A stretch of DNA of 64,000 nucleotides from Cohnella caldifontis (GTDB taxonomy: Bacteria > Bacillota > Bacilli > Paenibacillales > Paenibacillaceae). The stretch covers positions 124,001 to 188,000 of the forward strand of contig NZ_JAQZSJ010000005.1 of NCBI RefSeq assembly GCF_029360585.1. Reading direction: 5' to 3'. Positions 17,849 through 25,928 of the stretch are shown here, one piece after another. Made by a program: the position numbers and the translations under genes. The notes below the pieces were generated by a model. That model was not told the origin of the DNA, made no database searches, and saw only the letters and a program-made list of their open reading frames with translations. Every line of letters starts with the position of its first letter. Position 1 is the stretch's first letter.

Positions 17849-18580
17849 TTATGCCGCCATACGGGCGGTCGGAAATGTTGTCGTTCTCGTTTCCTTCCGC
17901 TCGCGGCTTGCCCGGATTTGCGCGATTCCCGCGGCGGTAATCGGCGGCAGAACGTCGAGGGCGACGGCCAGCTCGGCGAAGCGGGCGGCGTCTCCTTGGA
18001 GGTACGCCGCGGCCAAGCTGCGGATCAACGTTTTCGACGCCTCGTCTTCCGGTTCGGGAAGCGTGCCGTCCTCCCAGTCGCGCTTCATCCGGGCTAGCGC
18101 CTGACGGGCACGGCTCAAGGAGGCTTTAACGGCTCCTTCGGTCGTTCCGAGCCGTTGGGCGGTTTCGGCGCCGGAGAAATCCATGACGTCGCGCAGCAAG
18201 AACACGGCTCTCTGGAGCGGGGATAAATGCCGCACCACGGCCGTGAACGCGGCATCCGTTTCCAGCCATGCTTCCGCGGCGTCGATCCCCTTCGTCGAGA
18301 CGGCATTCCGCAAGCGGGGCAACAGATCTTTGCGGCGGCTGCGGTCGATCCACGTGTTTTTGGCGATCCGCAGCAGGAACGCCTCCGCGTTCGGATGCCC
18401 GTCTCCCTGCAGCAAGCCGATCGCTTTCACCCAAGTATCCTGCGCCAAATCCTCCGCGTCCCACCTTGTGCCCGCCAAGGAGCGGCAATATCGGTTAAGA
18501 GAGTCTTGCAGGCGCAACACGTCTTCCTCTGCGAAATGGGAAAAGGCCCTGCGGCCCGATTCCGCCGAAATGGTTGTCAT
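17849..18580 (-). CDS. Sigma-70 family RNA polymerase sigma factor (ECF-like)
   Basis: 243 residues, ATG at 18580 after AGAGGAGAG on the minus strand. Region 2 is visible at DAEDLAQDTWVKAIGLL and FLLRIAKNTWIDRSRR; region 4 at LSPLQRAVFLLRDVMDFSG and RLGTTEGAVKASLSRARQAL. About 70 extra residues follow region 4, beyond the usual ECF length, without a clear domain. There is no anti-sigma gene beside it. It converges on the giant surface gene and diverges from the ClpP gene. What it controls cannot be read from the window. Confidence 0.8.
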   Translation of the reverse strand: MTTISAESGRRAFSHFAEEDVLRLQDSLNRYCRSLAGTRWDAEDLAQDTWVKAIGLLQGDGHPNAEAFLLRIAKNTWIDRSRRKDLLPRLRNAVSTKGIDAAEAWLETDAAFTAVVRHLSPLQRAVFLLRDVMDFSGAETAQRLGTTEGAVKASLSRARQALARMKRDWEDGTLPEPEDEASKTLIRSLAAAYLQGDAARFAELAVALDVLPPITAAGIAQIRASRERKETRTTTFPTARMAA

Positions 18581-18619
18581 ATGGCTTCTCTCCTCTGCCG
18601 GTCTTGCGGTCGGCGAAAG

Positions 18620-18654
18620 CCGCCTTCATCGAAGTAAACGATTGAAGAAGGCGG
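18620..18654. other. Perfect 8-bp inverted repeat in the leader between the sigma-factor gene and clpP
   Basis: CCGCCTTC (18620-18627) and GAAGGCGG (18647-18654) form a perfect stem with a 19-base loop. It is 40 bases upstream of the sigma-factor start. No T-run follows on either strand, so it is not a terminator; a leader hairpin or operator is possible. Confidence 0.4.
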
Positions 18655-18680
18655 AAAGATACGCTTCGAGTTACTTTTAT

Positions 18681-18709
18681 ATTATATCGCCGTGCCCCGT
18701 TTCTTTCGA
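18681..18709 (-). promoter_or_regulatory. Candidate SigA-type promoter for the sigma-factor gene
   Basis: On the minus strand TATAAT (18686-18681) is preceded by TCGAAA at a 17-base spacing (18709-18704). The -10 is perfect; the -35 matches four of six. Confidence 0.4.
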
Positions 18710-18765
18710 CGGTTCCGGATCGTTTACCGTATGCAAGGAACGCGATAAAACGGAGGGATGGTACC

Positions 18766-19347
18766 ATGAGCGTAATTCCTTATGTCGTGGAGCAGACGAA
18801 TCGCGGGGAGCGGTCGTACGACATTTACTCCCGGCTGCTCAAGGATCGGATCGTGTTTGTCGGAGCCGCCATCGACGACCCGTTGGCCAACAGCGTCGTT
18901 GCCCAGCTGCTGTTTCTGGCTTCGGAGGATCCCGACAAGGAGATCCATATGTACATCAACAGTCCAGGCGGATCGACGACGGCAGGGTTCGCGATCTATG
19001 ACACGATGCAGATCATCAAACCGCCCGTCCATACGATCTGCACGGGAATGGCCGCTTCTTTCGGCTCCTTCCTGCTCCTCTCGGGCGAGAAGGGCAAACG
19101 GTTCACGCTGCCGAACAGCGAAATCATGATCCATCAGCCGCACGGCGGGGCCCAAGGGCAAGCGAGCGATATCGAGATCAGCGCGAAGCGGATCCTGCTC
19201 GTGAGGGAAAAGATGAACCGGATGATGGCGGAACGGACAGGGCAGCCGTTGGAGCGGATCGAGAAGGATACCGACCGGGATTATTTCATGTCGGCGGAAG
19301 AAGCGCTCGAGTACGGGATTATCGACCGGATCGTCACGAAGGTTTGA
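18766..19347 (+). CDS. clpP: ClpP-family serine protease
   Basis: 193 residues with the full catalytic triad at canonical positions: Ser98 in [10 protein letters not shown], His123 in [10 protein letters not shown], Asp172 in [13 protein letters not shown]. The oxyanion strand [19 protein letters not shown] is present. It starts at an ATG after CGGAGGGATGGTACC. The sequence shows ordinary ClpP. It stands alone, without clpX or any AAA partner nearby, so it may be a second copy. It would form a 14-mer chamber that needs Clp ATPases for protein unfolding. Confidence 0.9.
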   Translation: MSVIPYVVEQTNRGERSYDIYSRLLKDRIVFVGAAIDDPLANSVVAQLLFLASEDPDKEIHMYINSPGGSTTAGFAIYDTMQIIKPPVHTICTGMAASFGSFLLLSGEKGKRFTLPNSEIMIHQPHGGAQGQASDIEISAKRILLVREKMNRMMAERTGQPLERIEKDTDRDYFMSAEEALEYGIIDRIVTKV

Positions 19348-19359
19348 ACAAACGCACAA

Positions 19360-19395
19360 CGGCTAAGGCCCTCGCGGATGCGGGGGCCTTAGCCG
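19360..19395. terminator. Hairpin between converging clpP and fabH
   Basis: CGGCTAAGGCCC and GGGCCTTAGCCG form a 12-bp stem around 12 bases. Only a weak T run follows (19407-19412). Placed between converging genes it can serve both. Confidence 0.65.
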
Positions 19396-19438
19396 TCGGT
19401 GCGGAATTTTTTGGAGCGTAGAGTGCCATCAAGCCGGT

Positions 19439-20446
19439 TTACGCTTCCCGTCCGTTGCCCGCCGTCCATCGAATCACGGCGCCCGATTGGGTCAGCCCCG
19501 AGCCGAAGCCGAACAGGGCCACGAGATGCCCGGGCTTCAGCTTGCCCGCGCGAACGGCGGCGTCGAGGGCCAGCGGAATGGAGGCGGCCGAAGTATTCCC
19601 GTTCTCGACGACGCTTTCGAGCGCACGCTCCGCGGGGAACTGGAGCCGTTCGCAGATCGCCTCGACGATGCGCATATTCGCGCTGTGGGGAACGAGCCAA
19701 TCCAGTTCCTCCAGCCGCAGGCCGGCATTCTCCGTCAATTCGCGGATGGCGTCCGGAATGGAGGAGACCGCCCATTTATATACTTCGCGTCCGTTCTGCA
19801 CCAGTTTACCCTGTCCGGGGAGCGCTTGCCCTTCCCACAGGTTGGATAAGCCGGTCAGATAGACGTGATGGCCTCCGCTGCCTTCCGTGGCGGCGAACGT
19901 CGAGAGGAAGGAACCGGTATCCGCCGCTTCCACGAGCAAGGCGCCGGCACCGTCGCCGAACAGGACGCAGGTGGTGCGGTCGGTGTAGTCCGTGATTTTG
20001 GTCAGCGTCTCCGCCCCGATGACGAGAATTTTGCGATAGGCTCCCGTAAGGATAAGGCCGTTGGCCATTTGCAGACCCGTAACGAAACCGGCGCATGCCG
20101 CGTTCAGATCGACGGCCATCGCCCGGTCCATCCCGAAAGCTTTCTGAACCTGCGAAGCGACGGACGGGAAGGGCATATCCGGCGTCGTGGTGGCCACAAT
20201 AATCCCATCCGCGTCCGAGACCGACACGCCATACCGTTCGGTTAAATCGCGGACCGCCGCCGTCGCCAAATCGCTGGTGAATTCGTTCTCGCCCGCGCGG
20301 TGCCGCTTGCGGATGCCGGTCCGACGTACGATCCACTCGTCATTCGTATCGACCATGCGTTCCAGGTCGGCGTTCGTGATCAAGCCTTGCGGCACGTAAC
20401 TGCCGATGGCGGTCACCGCAGCCCGGGATTGGAATTTCGCACTCAT
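19439..20446 (-). CDS. fabH: Beta-ketoacyl-ACP synthase III
   Basis: 335 residues. It condenses acyl-CoA with malonyl-ACP to begin fatty-acid synthesis. The Cys-His-Asn triad is seen in DLNAACAGFVTGLQ (Cys118), WLVPHSANMRI and VVENGNTSAASIPLAL. The N-terminus (TAIGSYVPQGLITNADLE) and R-T-G-I-R segment are typical. It starts at an ATG, 33 bases from a FapR-type operator. It is a single gene with no fab neighbours, so it may be one of two FabH copies. Initiation with branched acyl-CoA is common in this group but is not shown by the sequence. Confidence 0.92.
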   Translation of the reverse strand: MSAKFQSRAAVTAIGSYVPQGLITNADLERMVDTNDEWIVRRTGIRKRHRAGENEFTSDLATAAVRDLTERYGVSVSDADGIIVATTTPDMPFPSVASQVQKAFGMDRAMAVDLNAACAGFVTGLQMANGLILTGAYRKILVIGAETLTKITDYTDRTTCVLFGDGAGALLVEAADTGSFLSTFAATEGSGGHHVYLTGLSNLWEGQALPGQGKLVQNGREVYKWAVSSIPDAIRELTENAGLRLEELDWLVPHSANMRIVEAICERLQFPAERALESVVENGNTSAASIPLALDAAVRAGKLKPGHLVALFGFGSGLTQSGAVIRWTAGNGREA

Positions 20447-20479
20447 TCTGGCTCACCCGATTCGTTTTAGTATTAGATA

Positions 20480-20496
20480 TTAGCACCAAGTACTAA
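20480..20496. promoter_or_regulatory. FapR operator upstream of fabH
   Basis: TTAGCACCAAGTACTAA is a 17-bp near-palindrome fitting the FapR pattern TTAGTA-CCTGR-TACTAA, with one half-site change. FapR represses fatty-acid genes and is released by malonyl-CoA. The site lies 33 bases before the fabH start. Confidence 0.75.
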
Positions 20497-20612
20497 TTAA
20501 ATACATCATACTACTTAAGGAAATAAACCGCAAGCGCATAGCGTTATGCCGGGCGGAACATGCTAAAGCTGGCGGATTCAACAAACTGCATTTCCTATAA
20601 GGAGGTATTCGG

Positions 20613-21242
20613 GTGCGCAAAGCTTTGCTAACGACGGCGATCGCGCTGACCGCCGCGCTGGCCGTGTCGGGATGCGTCAACAACAGGACCGGCGAAGTCG
20701 GGCAGAAGAACATTCGTCCCAATTCCGTTAACGGATATGACAACCATCGCCTTTCGCTCAACGGAACCCATTCTTACGGCAGTCCGACGTACCGGACCCG
20801 TTTCGCGAACGACCAGGGCAACGAACAGAACCGGATGTTGGGCCGCAACCGGATGGGCAACGGGGTCGTCGGCCCTCACGACAATTACCGGCTGGAGTCC
20901 AGCCATACCCTCGCGAGCCAGATTTCGGCATTGCCGGAAGTGGACGACGCCTACGTGCTGCTCTCCGACAAAAACGCGTACGTAGGGGTTACGCTTTTCC
21001 GGCGTTCGGGCACGTCCACCTACGCGGCGGGCGTCGACAACCGGCTCAGAAGCAAAATCGCCGACAAAGTGAAAGCGGCGGCGCCGGGCGTCCAAAAAGT
21101 GTTCGTCTCCTCCCATCCCGAGTTCGTCGAACGGATGCAGACGTACGCCTTGCCGCAAGGTCGTCCCGCGCAGGACTTCCTGGAGGAATTCAACGCCCTG
21201 TCGGCGAGAATGTTCCCGGCAAGCAACGTCCGCAACCGCTGA
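20613..21242 (+). CDS. YhcN/YlaJ-type sporulation lipoprotein
   Basis: 209 residues from GTG at 20613, directly after AAGGAGG. Lipoprotein signal with lipobox AVSGC (Cys21). An Asn/Arg-rich middle (about residues 25-95) is followed by the YhcN-like domain: LASQISALPEVDDAYVLLSD, a ferredoxin-like segment, then GVQKVFVSSHPEFVERM. Family members are spore-membrane lipoproteins made in the forespore and help spore formation or outgrowth. It stands alone with its own terminator. No SigG promoter could be fixed with confidence. Confidence 0.8.
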   Translation: MRKALLTTAIALTAALAVSGCVNNRTGEVGQKNIRPNSVNGYDNHRLSLNGTHSYGSPTYRTRFANDQGNEQNRMLGRNRMGNGVVGPHDNYRLESSHTLASQISALPEVDDAYVLLSDKNAYVGVTLFRRSGTSTYAAGVDNRLRSKIADKVKAAAPGVQKVFVSSHPEFVERMQTYALPQGRPAQDFLEEFNALSARMFPASNVRNR

Positions 21243-21274
21243 CCGCGAGAGCGCCATATCCCGTATACGAAGCA

Positions 21275-21319
21275 AGCCTCCCGGAACGATCCCAAGGGAA
21301 TCGTCCGAGAGGCTTTTTC
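21275..21319 (+). terminator. Intrinsic terminator after the YhcN-like gene
   Basis: AGCCTCCCGGAACGATCCC pairs with GGGAATCGTCCGAGAGGCT, giving a long stem with minor mismatches, then TTTTTCTTTTT. Confidence 0.85.
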
Positions 21320-21365
21320 TTTTTGGCGGGGGAATCGTATACGCCCATTTATCCGGCCTATCCGC

Positions 21366-21393
21366 ACCGACGGAAAAACCGCCTCATATGATA
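21366..21393 (+). promoter_or_regulatory. SigK promoter of gerE
   Basis: AC (21366-21367, within CACC), a 17-base spacer, then CATATGATA (21385-21393) matches AC-N16/17-CATANNNTA exactly. gerE is a known SigK-dependent gene in Bacillus, so sequence and knowledge agree. Confidence 0.8.
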
Positions 21394-21455
21394 AAGTTGA
21401 CTGTATCCCTATCCCCGATATCGATTCCAGACCGGGCAAGGAGGGGTGACACACG

Positions 21456-21680
21456 TTGAAAGGCAGCGATCACAAAAGCAAGTTCCTGCTGACGAATCGG
21501 GAGCGCGAAGTGTTCGAACTGCTGGTGCAGGACAAAACGACTCGCGACATTGCCCAACAATTGTTTATCAGCGAGAAAACGGTAAGGAACCACATCTCCA
21601 ATGTCATGCAGAAGCTGAACGTCAAAGGCCGTTCCCAAGCCGTCGTGGAGCTGATCAAGCTCGGCGAGCTCAAGATCTGA
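21456..21680 (+). CDS. gerE: Late mother-cell transcription factor GerE
   Basis: 74 residues from a TTG start after AAGGAGGGG. It is a single LuxR-type helix-turn-helix and nothing else: LTNREREVFELLVQDKTTRD, then AQQLFISEKTVRNHISNVMQ and SQAVVELIKLGEL. In Bacillus, GerE acts in the mother cell after SigK to adjust spore-coat gene expression. The length equals the known family. A consensus SigK promoter lies upstream and a terminator follows, so the gene is a single transcription unit. Confidence 0.95.
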   Translation: MKGSDHKSKFLLTNREREVFELLVQDKTTRDIAQQLFISEKTVRNHISNVMQKLNVKGRSQAVVELIKLGELKI

Positions 21681-21711
21681 TCCCATGTTTGTCGATGAAC
21701 ATCGACTCAGG

Positions 21712-21755
21712 CCTTCTTTGTCGCCGCCGACCGGGGGCGGGGGAGAAGGTTTTTT
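21712..21755 (+). terminator. Intrinsic terminator of gerE
   Basis: CCTTCT (21712-21717) pairs with AGAAGG (21744-21749), with GC-rich inner pairing and then six T. Confidence 0.7.
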
Positions 21756-21801
21756 GAGTTGGGCGGGTGCCGTCGCTATGGCAGTCGAAGCGCGAAGCCG
21801 C

Positions 21802-22053
21802 TTACGTGCGGCTCCTGGCCGCCTGTTTGCGGATTTCGGCGATTTCGGCCGGCTGGGGTTCATGGACGGAGCGATCCAGCTTCTCATGAAGCCTGCCCAG
21901 GTGCCACCCGATCCCGATGTTCACCACGGCCAGCGCGGAGAACAGCAGATAATCTCCCCAAGGCTCGGGAAGCAGCAGATCCGCGGCCAGCCATCCGCCC
22001 GTCAACGCCGCACCCATCAAAGCGCCTTTCATGGCCTTGGCATATCCCCTCAT
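21802..22053 (-). CDS. Small two-helix membrane protein of unknown function
   Basis: 83 residues from the ATG at 22053, chosen because GAGGAGG lies 8 bases upstream on the minus strand; the longer frame to 22212 has no ribosome site. Two hydrophobic segments (GALMGAALTGGWLAADLLL and YLLFSALAVVNIGIGWHLG) are followed by a charged helix (LHEKLDRSVHEPQPAEIAEI). It resembles small YtpI/YtrH-type membrane proteins in style only. It diverges from ytoI. Confidence 0.6.
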   Translation of the reverse strand: MRGYAKAMKGALMGAALTGGWLAADLLLPEPWGDYLLFSALAVVNIGIGWHLGRLHEKLDRSVHEPQPAEIAEIRKQAARSRT

Positions 22054-22210
22054 TCTCTCAACCTCCTCTCGTTTCCCGTCGCATTCCTTCCCTCCTATTT
22101 TTATGCCGCCCGGAACCGCGAATATGATCATCGTTTTGGGAATGCTTGTACGCGGTGTCGAAACCGATGGTAAAATAAAAGGAAGAACGCTGCAGAAAGA
22201 AGGGGACGGC

Positions 22211-23554
22211 ATGCCGGATCATCACGCGGGGGCGGGGGAAGCCACCAAGCACGAGCAGCTGCTCCGCTATATCCGGGAGCTGGCCGTCGGCACGAAAATA
22301 TCGGTCCGCCAGATGGCGAAGGATCGGGGCGTGTCGGAAGGGACGGCGTACCGGGCATTGAAGGAGGCCGAGCAACTGGGCCTGATCAGCACGAAGGAGC
22401 GGATCGGCACGGTCCGCGTGGACAAGAAGAGGCGCAGCCTTCCCGGCCAGCTCACCTTCGCGGAAGCGCTGGAAATCGTGCAAGGCAGCCTGCTGGGCGG
22501 CGAGGAAGGGCTGGAGAAAACGCTGAACAAGTTCGTGATCGGCGCCATGGAGCTGGACGAAATGGCGGGTTACATCGACGCGGGCAGCCTGCTCATCGTG
22601 GGAAACCGGGAGAGCGCCCACCGCATCGCGCTGGAACACGGCGCGGGAGTGCTCGTCACGGGCGGCTTCGGCACGAGCGATGACGTGAAGGCGCTGGCCG
22701 ACGCTCGCCGGCTGCCGATCCTCACGTGCCGGCACGACACGTTCACCGTGGCGTCCATGATCAACCGGGCGATGTTCGACCGCCAGATCCAGCGGAAAAT
22801 CATGATGATCGCCGACCTCGTCGAGCCTTCCTCGCGAATCGGCGCCCTCAAGCAGTCGGCGACCGTGGCCGACTTCCACCGGCTTAGCGCGGAGACGGGC
22901 GGCTCCCGCTTTCCCGTCACGGACGAGTGGAACCGGGTCGTCGGCATGATCACGTCCAAGGACGTGGTCGGCTCCCCGTCGTCGCAGTCGCTGGACAAGC
23001 TCATGACCCGCAGGCCGACGACGGTGACGTTGAACACGCCGATCGCCTCGGCGGCGCACCGGATGGTATCGGAGGGGCTCGAGCTGCTGCCGGTCACCGA
23101 CCGGTACCGGAAGCTGATCGGCACGATCGGGCGCGGCGAGGTGCTGCGCGCGATGCATTACGAGGGGCGGCCCGCTTTTCTCGGAGAGACGTTCGATGCG
23201 CTGATGTGGAGCGGGATGACGGAGCGGCGGGACGAGGACGGCCGCCTCCAGTTCACGGGGGCCGCGACCCCGCAGATGTCCGGTCCGCTCGGAACCGTGT
23301 CCGAAGGCGTGCTGGCGTCCCTCATGCAGCAGGCGGCTGCGCGCGCGGCTTACGACCTGCGGAGAAGGGAACACGTGCTCGAGAACGTGACGGCGTACTA
23401 TCTTCGGACGATCCCGGTCGACGCGGTGATGACGGTCCAGCCCCGCGTCATCGAGGCGAGCCGGCGTTTCATCAAGCTGGAGGTCGAAGTGCTGCAGGAC
23501 GGGGAATTGATCGCCAAGGCGATGATGACTGCCCAGACGATCGATCCGGCTTAA
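22211..23554 (+). CDS. ytoI: YtoI-family regulator: HTH, DRTGG, CBS pair and hotdog domain
   Basis: 447 residues from the ATG at 22211 (GAAGGGG upstream); earlier in-frame starts would be unsupported. N-terminal winged helix, about residues 15-70 (ISVRQMAKDRGVSEGTAYRAL). DRTGG domain, about 90-190 (AGSLLIVGNRESAHRIALEH, GVLVTGGFGTSDDVKALAD). Two CBS motifs, about 195-310 (ATVADFHRL, RFPVTDEWNRVVGMITSKDV, ELLPVTDRYRKLIGTI). A thioesterase-like hotdog domain, about 325-447, ends it. The set and order match Bacillus YtoI, whose ligand is not established. It converges on ytpI, as a neighbour pair also found in Bacillus. Confidence 0.88.
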   Translation: MPDHHAGAGEATKHEQLLRYIRELAVGTKISVRQMAKDRGVSEGTAYRALKEAEQLGLISTKERIGTVRVDKKRRSLPGQLTFAEALEIVQGSLLGGEEGLEKTLNKFVIGAMELDEMAGYIDAGSLLIVGNRESAHRIALEHGAGVLVTGGFGTSDDVKALADARRLPILTCRHDTFTVASMINRAMFDRQIQRKIMMIADLVEPSSRIGALKQSATVADFHRLSAETGGSRFPVTDEWNRVVGMITSKDVVGSPSSQSLDKLMTRRPTTVTLNTPIASAAHRMVSEGLELLPVTDRYRKLIGTIGRGEVLRAMHYEGRPAFLGETFDALMWSGMTERRDEDGRLQFTGAATPQMSGPLGTVSEGVLASLMQQAAARAAYDLRRREHVLENVTAYYLRTIPVDAVMTVQPRVIEASRRFIKLEVEVLQDGELIAKAMMTAQTIDPA

Positions 23555-23850
23555 GGCCGGCTCATGCGGCTGAAATGGGAGTGGTTCCGCAGCCCGGCGA
23601 ACAGATTGAACAGCCCGAGCAGCAGGAAAACGGCGCCGATCACGACGCGCAAGGTGGATCCGCTGAACAGGAACATTTGGATCAGCGCGATGAAGACCAG
23701 CATGAGACCCATGCAAACGTTCATGCGGGCGGCGTACAATCCGCGGAGCCGGCCGTCGGCGGAACGGCGGTAGCGGAAGCTGAAGACGACGGAACCGATG
23801 CAGCTTAACACGATGAGGGCGCCCAGCACCCATGTAATGGCGTTGACCAA
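23551..23850 (-). CDS. ytpI: YtpI-like small membrane protein
   Basis: 99 residues from a TTG at 23850, chosen because AAGGGAG lies 10 bases upstream on the minus strand. Three hydrophobic segments: ITWVLGALIVLSCIGSVVFS, CMGLMLVFIALIQMFLFSG and LRVVIGAVFLLLGLFNLFAG. Neighbourhood with ytoI and the ytrHI locus agrees with Bacillus YtpI. Function unknown. Its stop codon and that of ytoI share the four bases TTAA, so the two genes converge with a 4-base overlap and no terminator between them. Confidence 0.75.
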   Translation of the reverse strand: MVNAITWVLGALIVLSCIGSVVFSFRYRRSADGRLRGLYAARMNVCMGLMLVFIALIQMFLFSGSTLRVVIGAVFLLLGLFNLFAGLRNHSHFSRMSRP

Positions 23851-23910
23851 CGGACAGCAACTCCCTTTTCCAATGAAATCTGCGAGGATGCTGACCCTGA
23901 TTGTACCATA

Positions 23911-23953
23911 AAAACGACGGAAACGCCCTTCCGATGGGCGTTTCCGTCGTTTT
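23911..23953 (-). terminator. Intrinsic terminator of the Bce-like operon
   Basis: An 18-bp perfect stem, AAAACGACGGAAACGCCC with its complement, and a 7-base loop. It overlaps the permease stop codon by two bases and is followed on the minus strand by T residues. It separates the operon from ytpI. Confidence 0.85.
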
Positions 23954-25928
23954 ATGCGGCCGCGGCGGCCGCGGAATCGTTCCCCGCGATGCTCCGCAGA
24001 TAAGAGGAGCAGCTGATGCCGAAGTAAATGGCTTGCAAGAGCACATACGCGACAAACACGTGCGACGAGACGGCGAACACGGATTGCCCCAAAATGTTGC
24101 TCAAAGCGTACATGGCGAACAAGGCGTGCGCGATGCCGACGGCGCAAGGGACGAAGAACAGGATGCCGACCTGCGCCATGACGACCCGGCGGATTTCGGC
24201 CGCGGTCATACCGATTTTCACCAACGCGCGGAACTGGGCCCGATCGTCCTGCAGCTCCGTGAACAGCTTGAAATAGAGCATGCTGCCGGAGGCGACGAAG
24301 AACAACAGCGTGATGAACAGTCCGATGAAAAACGTCAGCGCCATGCTCTGTTTCGTTTCCGAGTAATACGCGACCCGTTTGGTCTGCGCTTGTTCCTTGG
24401 CCGCGGGCGACATCGCTTTCTCGATTTTCTCCGCGGTGGCCAGACTGTTCTCCCAATCCTTCCACTCGAACCCGTAGGCGGTCAAACGCTGAGACGGCGC
24501 GGCATCGGCGGACAGCTTGGCGTAATCCGCGTCGCTGAGCACGATCAAATATTCGGCCGACGAGACGGGACTGACGACGGAGCCCGCCCGAACGTCCGCT
24601 ATGGATAAATCGGCCTTCCGCCCGCCTACGTCCGCTTCCATTTTGGATCCCGTATAGTCGAGGTACGGCAGCATTTCCCGATAGGGAAGAATGACGGCGG
24701 CGCTTCCTTCCGTTAATGCGACAGGCGGTTGCCCAAACCGGGAAGCCGCGGCGTTGTACCCCGAAGCCGGCACGGCCATCGCCCCGTCGCCGTCAAGCTG
24801 CCGGGCCTTCCCGCCGTCATCCGGCCGAAACGCGACGCGGCTGGCGAGCAGGCCGGACAATTCCAATTCCCGCGTCAGCTCTTTGCCGTCTTCCTTCAAA
24901 ATCCGCCGGATGACGTCCGGATCCGCGACTTCATGCGCCGAACTGTCTCCATGCTCGATATACCCGACGGTATACGGCATATGCTCCAGAAGCTGGTCCC
25001 GCTGCACTTTCTGAAACGAGTAAACGGTGCCCGACGCGGTAAGCAGAACCGCGCCGAGAATCGACACGCTGAACAGCACGCGCGCGTTGTCTTTCATTTT
25101 GAACGCCATCTGCGAAACGATCAGCATGCGGGTGCGGCGATAATACAAGGATTTGCGCCGCTGCAGGAAACGGATGGCCGCGAGGCTGCCCTGGGTGAAC
25201 AGGAAGTAAGTCCCGATCACGGTCAATCCGACGACCGGCAGCATGAACATCAGGAACGTATAGACCGACATGCCGGCCGCCAAGCCGTATCCGCCTCCCA
25301 GACAGAGGACGCAGAGGATGGCGAGCCAGCGGGAATGCTTCGGTTCGGGTTTCGGTTTATGGGCATCCTTCAGCAGGTCGACGATTTCGGTCCGGCCCGT
25401 TCTCCGCATCGTCAGCAGCGAGATGGCCATGAACAGGGCGAAAAACCCGGCTCCGGTAAGCGCGACAGCCTTCCCCGGGACGGCGAACGGAATCGGCGTT
25501 TCGGAGTCCAGCAATACGGCGAGCGCCATGAAGAACAGCTTGCTGAACAGCAGGCCGAGCCCGATGCCGGCCGCGATCGCCAGCAGCGCGAGGAACGCGC
25601 TCTCGTACAGCACCATTTTGCGGATTTGGCCGCGGGTCATGCCGAACAGCGAGAACAGCCCGAATTCCTTCTTCCGCGTCTTCATGAACGCCGAGTGGGA
25701 GTACAGCACGAAGAAGAACGAGAAGATCGCGATCAGGATCTCGCAGATCCGCATGCCCTGCCGCACCTGCCCGGCCGCGTATATATAGCCGCTGGTCACG
25801 CCCGGGTGGTAGAGGAACGCGGCGTACAGGTAGAACACGAGAACCGAGAAAACGCTGCTCAGGAAAAAGGCGGCGTACGCGCGGCGATTGCCCCGGATAT
25901 TGCTAAGCGCGAGCGAACGGAACGTCAT
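23952..25928 (-). CDS. Bce-type ABC transporter permease (FtsX-like)
   Basis: 658 residues, ATG at 25928 after GGAGGG. Starts MTFRSLALSNIRGNRRAYAA, the hallmark of BceB/VraG permeases. About ten membrane helices and one large external domain between helices seven and eight (about residues 300-520, including the polar stretch from KVQRDQLLEH to about SPAAKEQAQTKR). In the family this domain binds or frees cell-wall-active peptide antibiotics and signals to the partner kinase. Overlaps the ATPase gene by 26 bases. It closes the operon at a strong terminator. The target antibiotic cannot be told from sequence. Confidence 0.88.
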   Translation of the reverse strand: MTFRSLALSNIRGNRRAYAAFFLSSVFSVLVFYLYAAFLYHPGVTSGYIYAAGQVRQGMRICEILIAIFSFFFVLYSHSAFMKTRKKEFGLFSLFGMTRGQIRKMVLYESAFLALLAIAAGIGLGLLFSKLFFMALAVLLDSETPIPFAVPGKAVALTGAGFFALFMAISLLTMRRTGRTEIVDLLKDAHKPKPEPKHSRWLAILCVLCLGGGYGLAAGMSVYTFLMFMLPVVGLTVIGTYFLFTQGSLAAIRFLQRRKSLYYRRTRMLIVSQMAFKMKDNARVLFSVSILGAVLLTASGTVYSFQKVQRDQLLEHMPYTVGYIEHGDSSAHEVADPDVIRRILKEDGKELTRELELSGLLASRVAFRPDDGGKARQLDGDGAMAVPASGYNAAASRFGQPPVALTEGSAAVILPYREMLPYLDYTGSKMEADVGGRKADLSIADVRAGSVVSPVSSAEYLIVLSDADYAKLSADAAPSQRLTAYGFEWKDWENSLATAEKIEKAMSPAAKEQAQTKRVAYYSETKQSMALTFFIGLFITLLFFVASGSMLYFKLFTELQDDRAQFRALVKIGMTAAEIRRVVMAQVGILFFVPCAVGIAHALFAMYALSNILGQSVFAVSSHVFVAYVLLQAIYFGISCSSYLRSIAGNDSAAAAAA

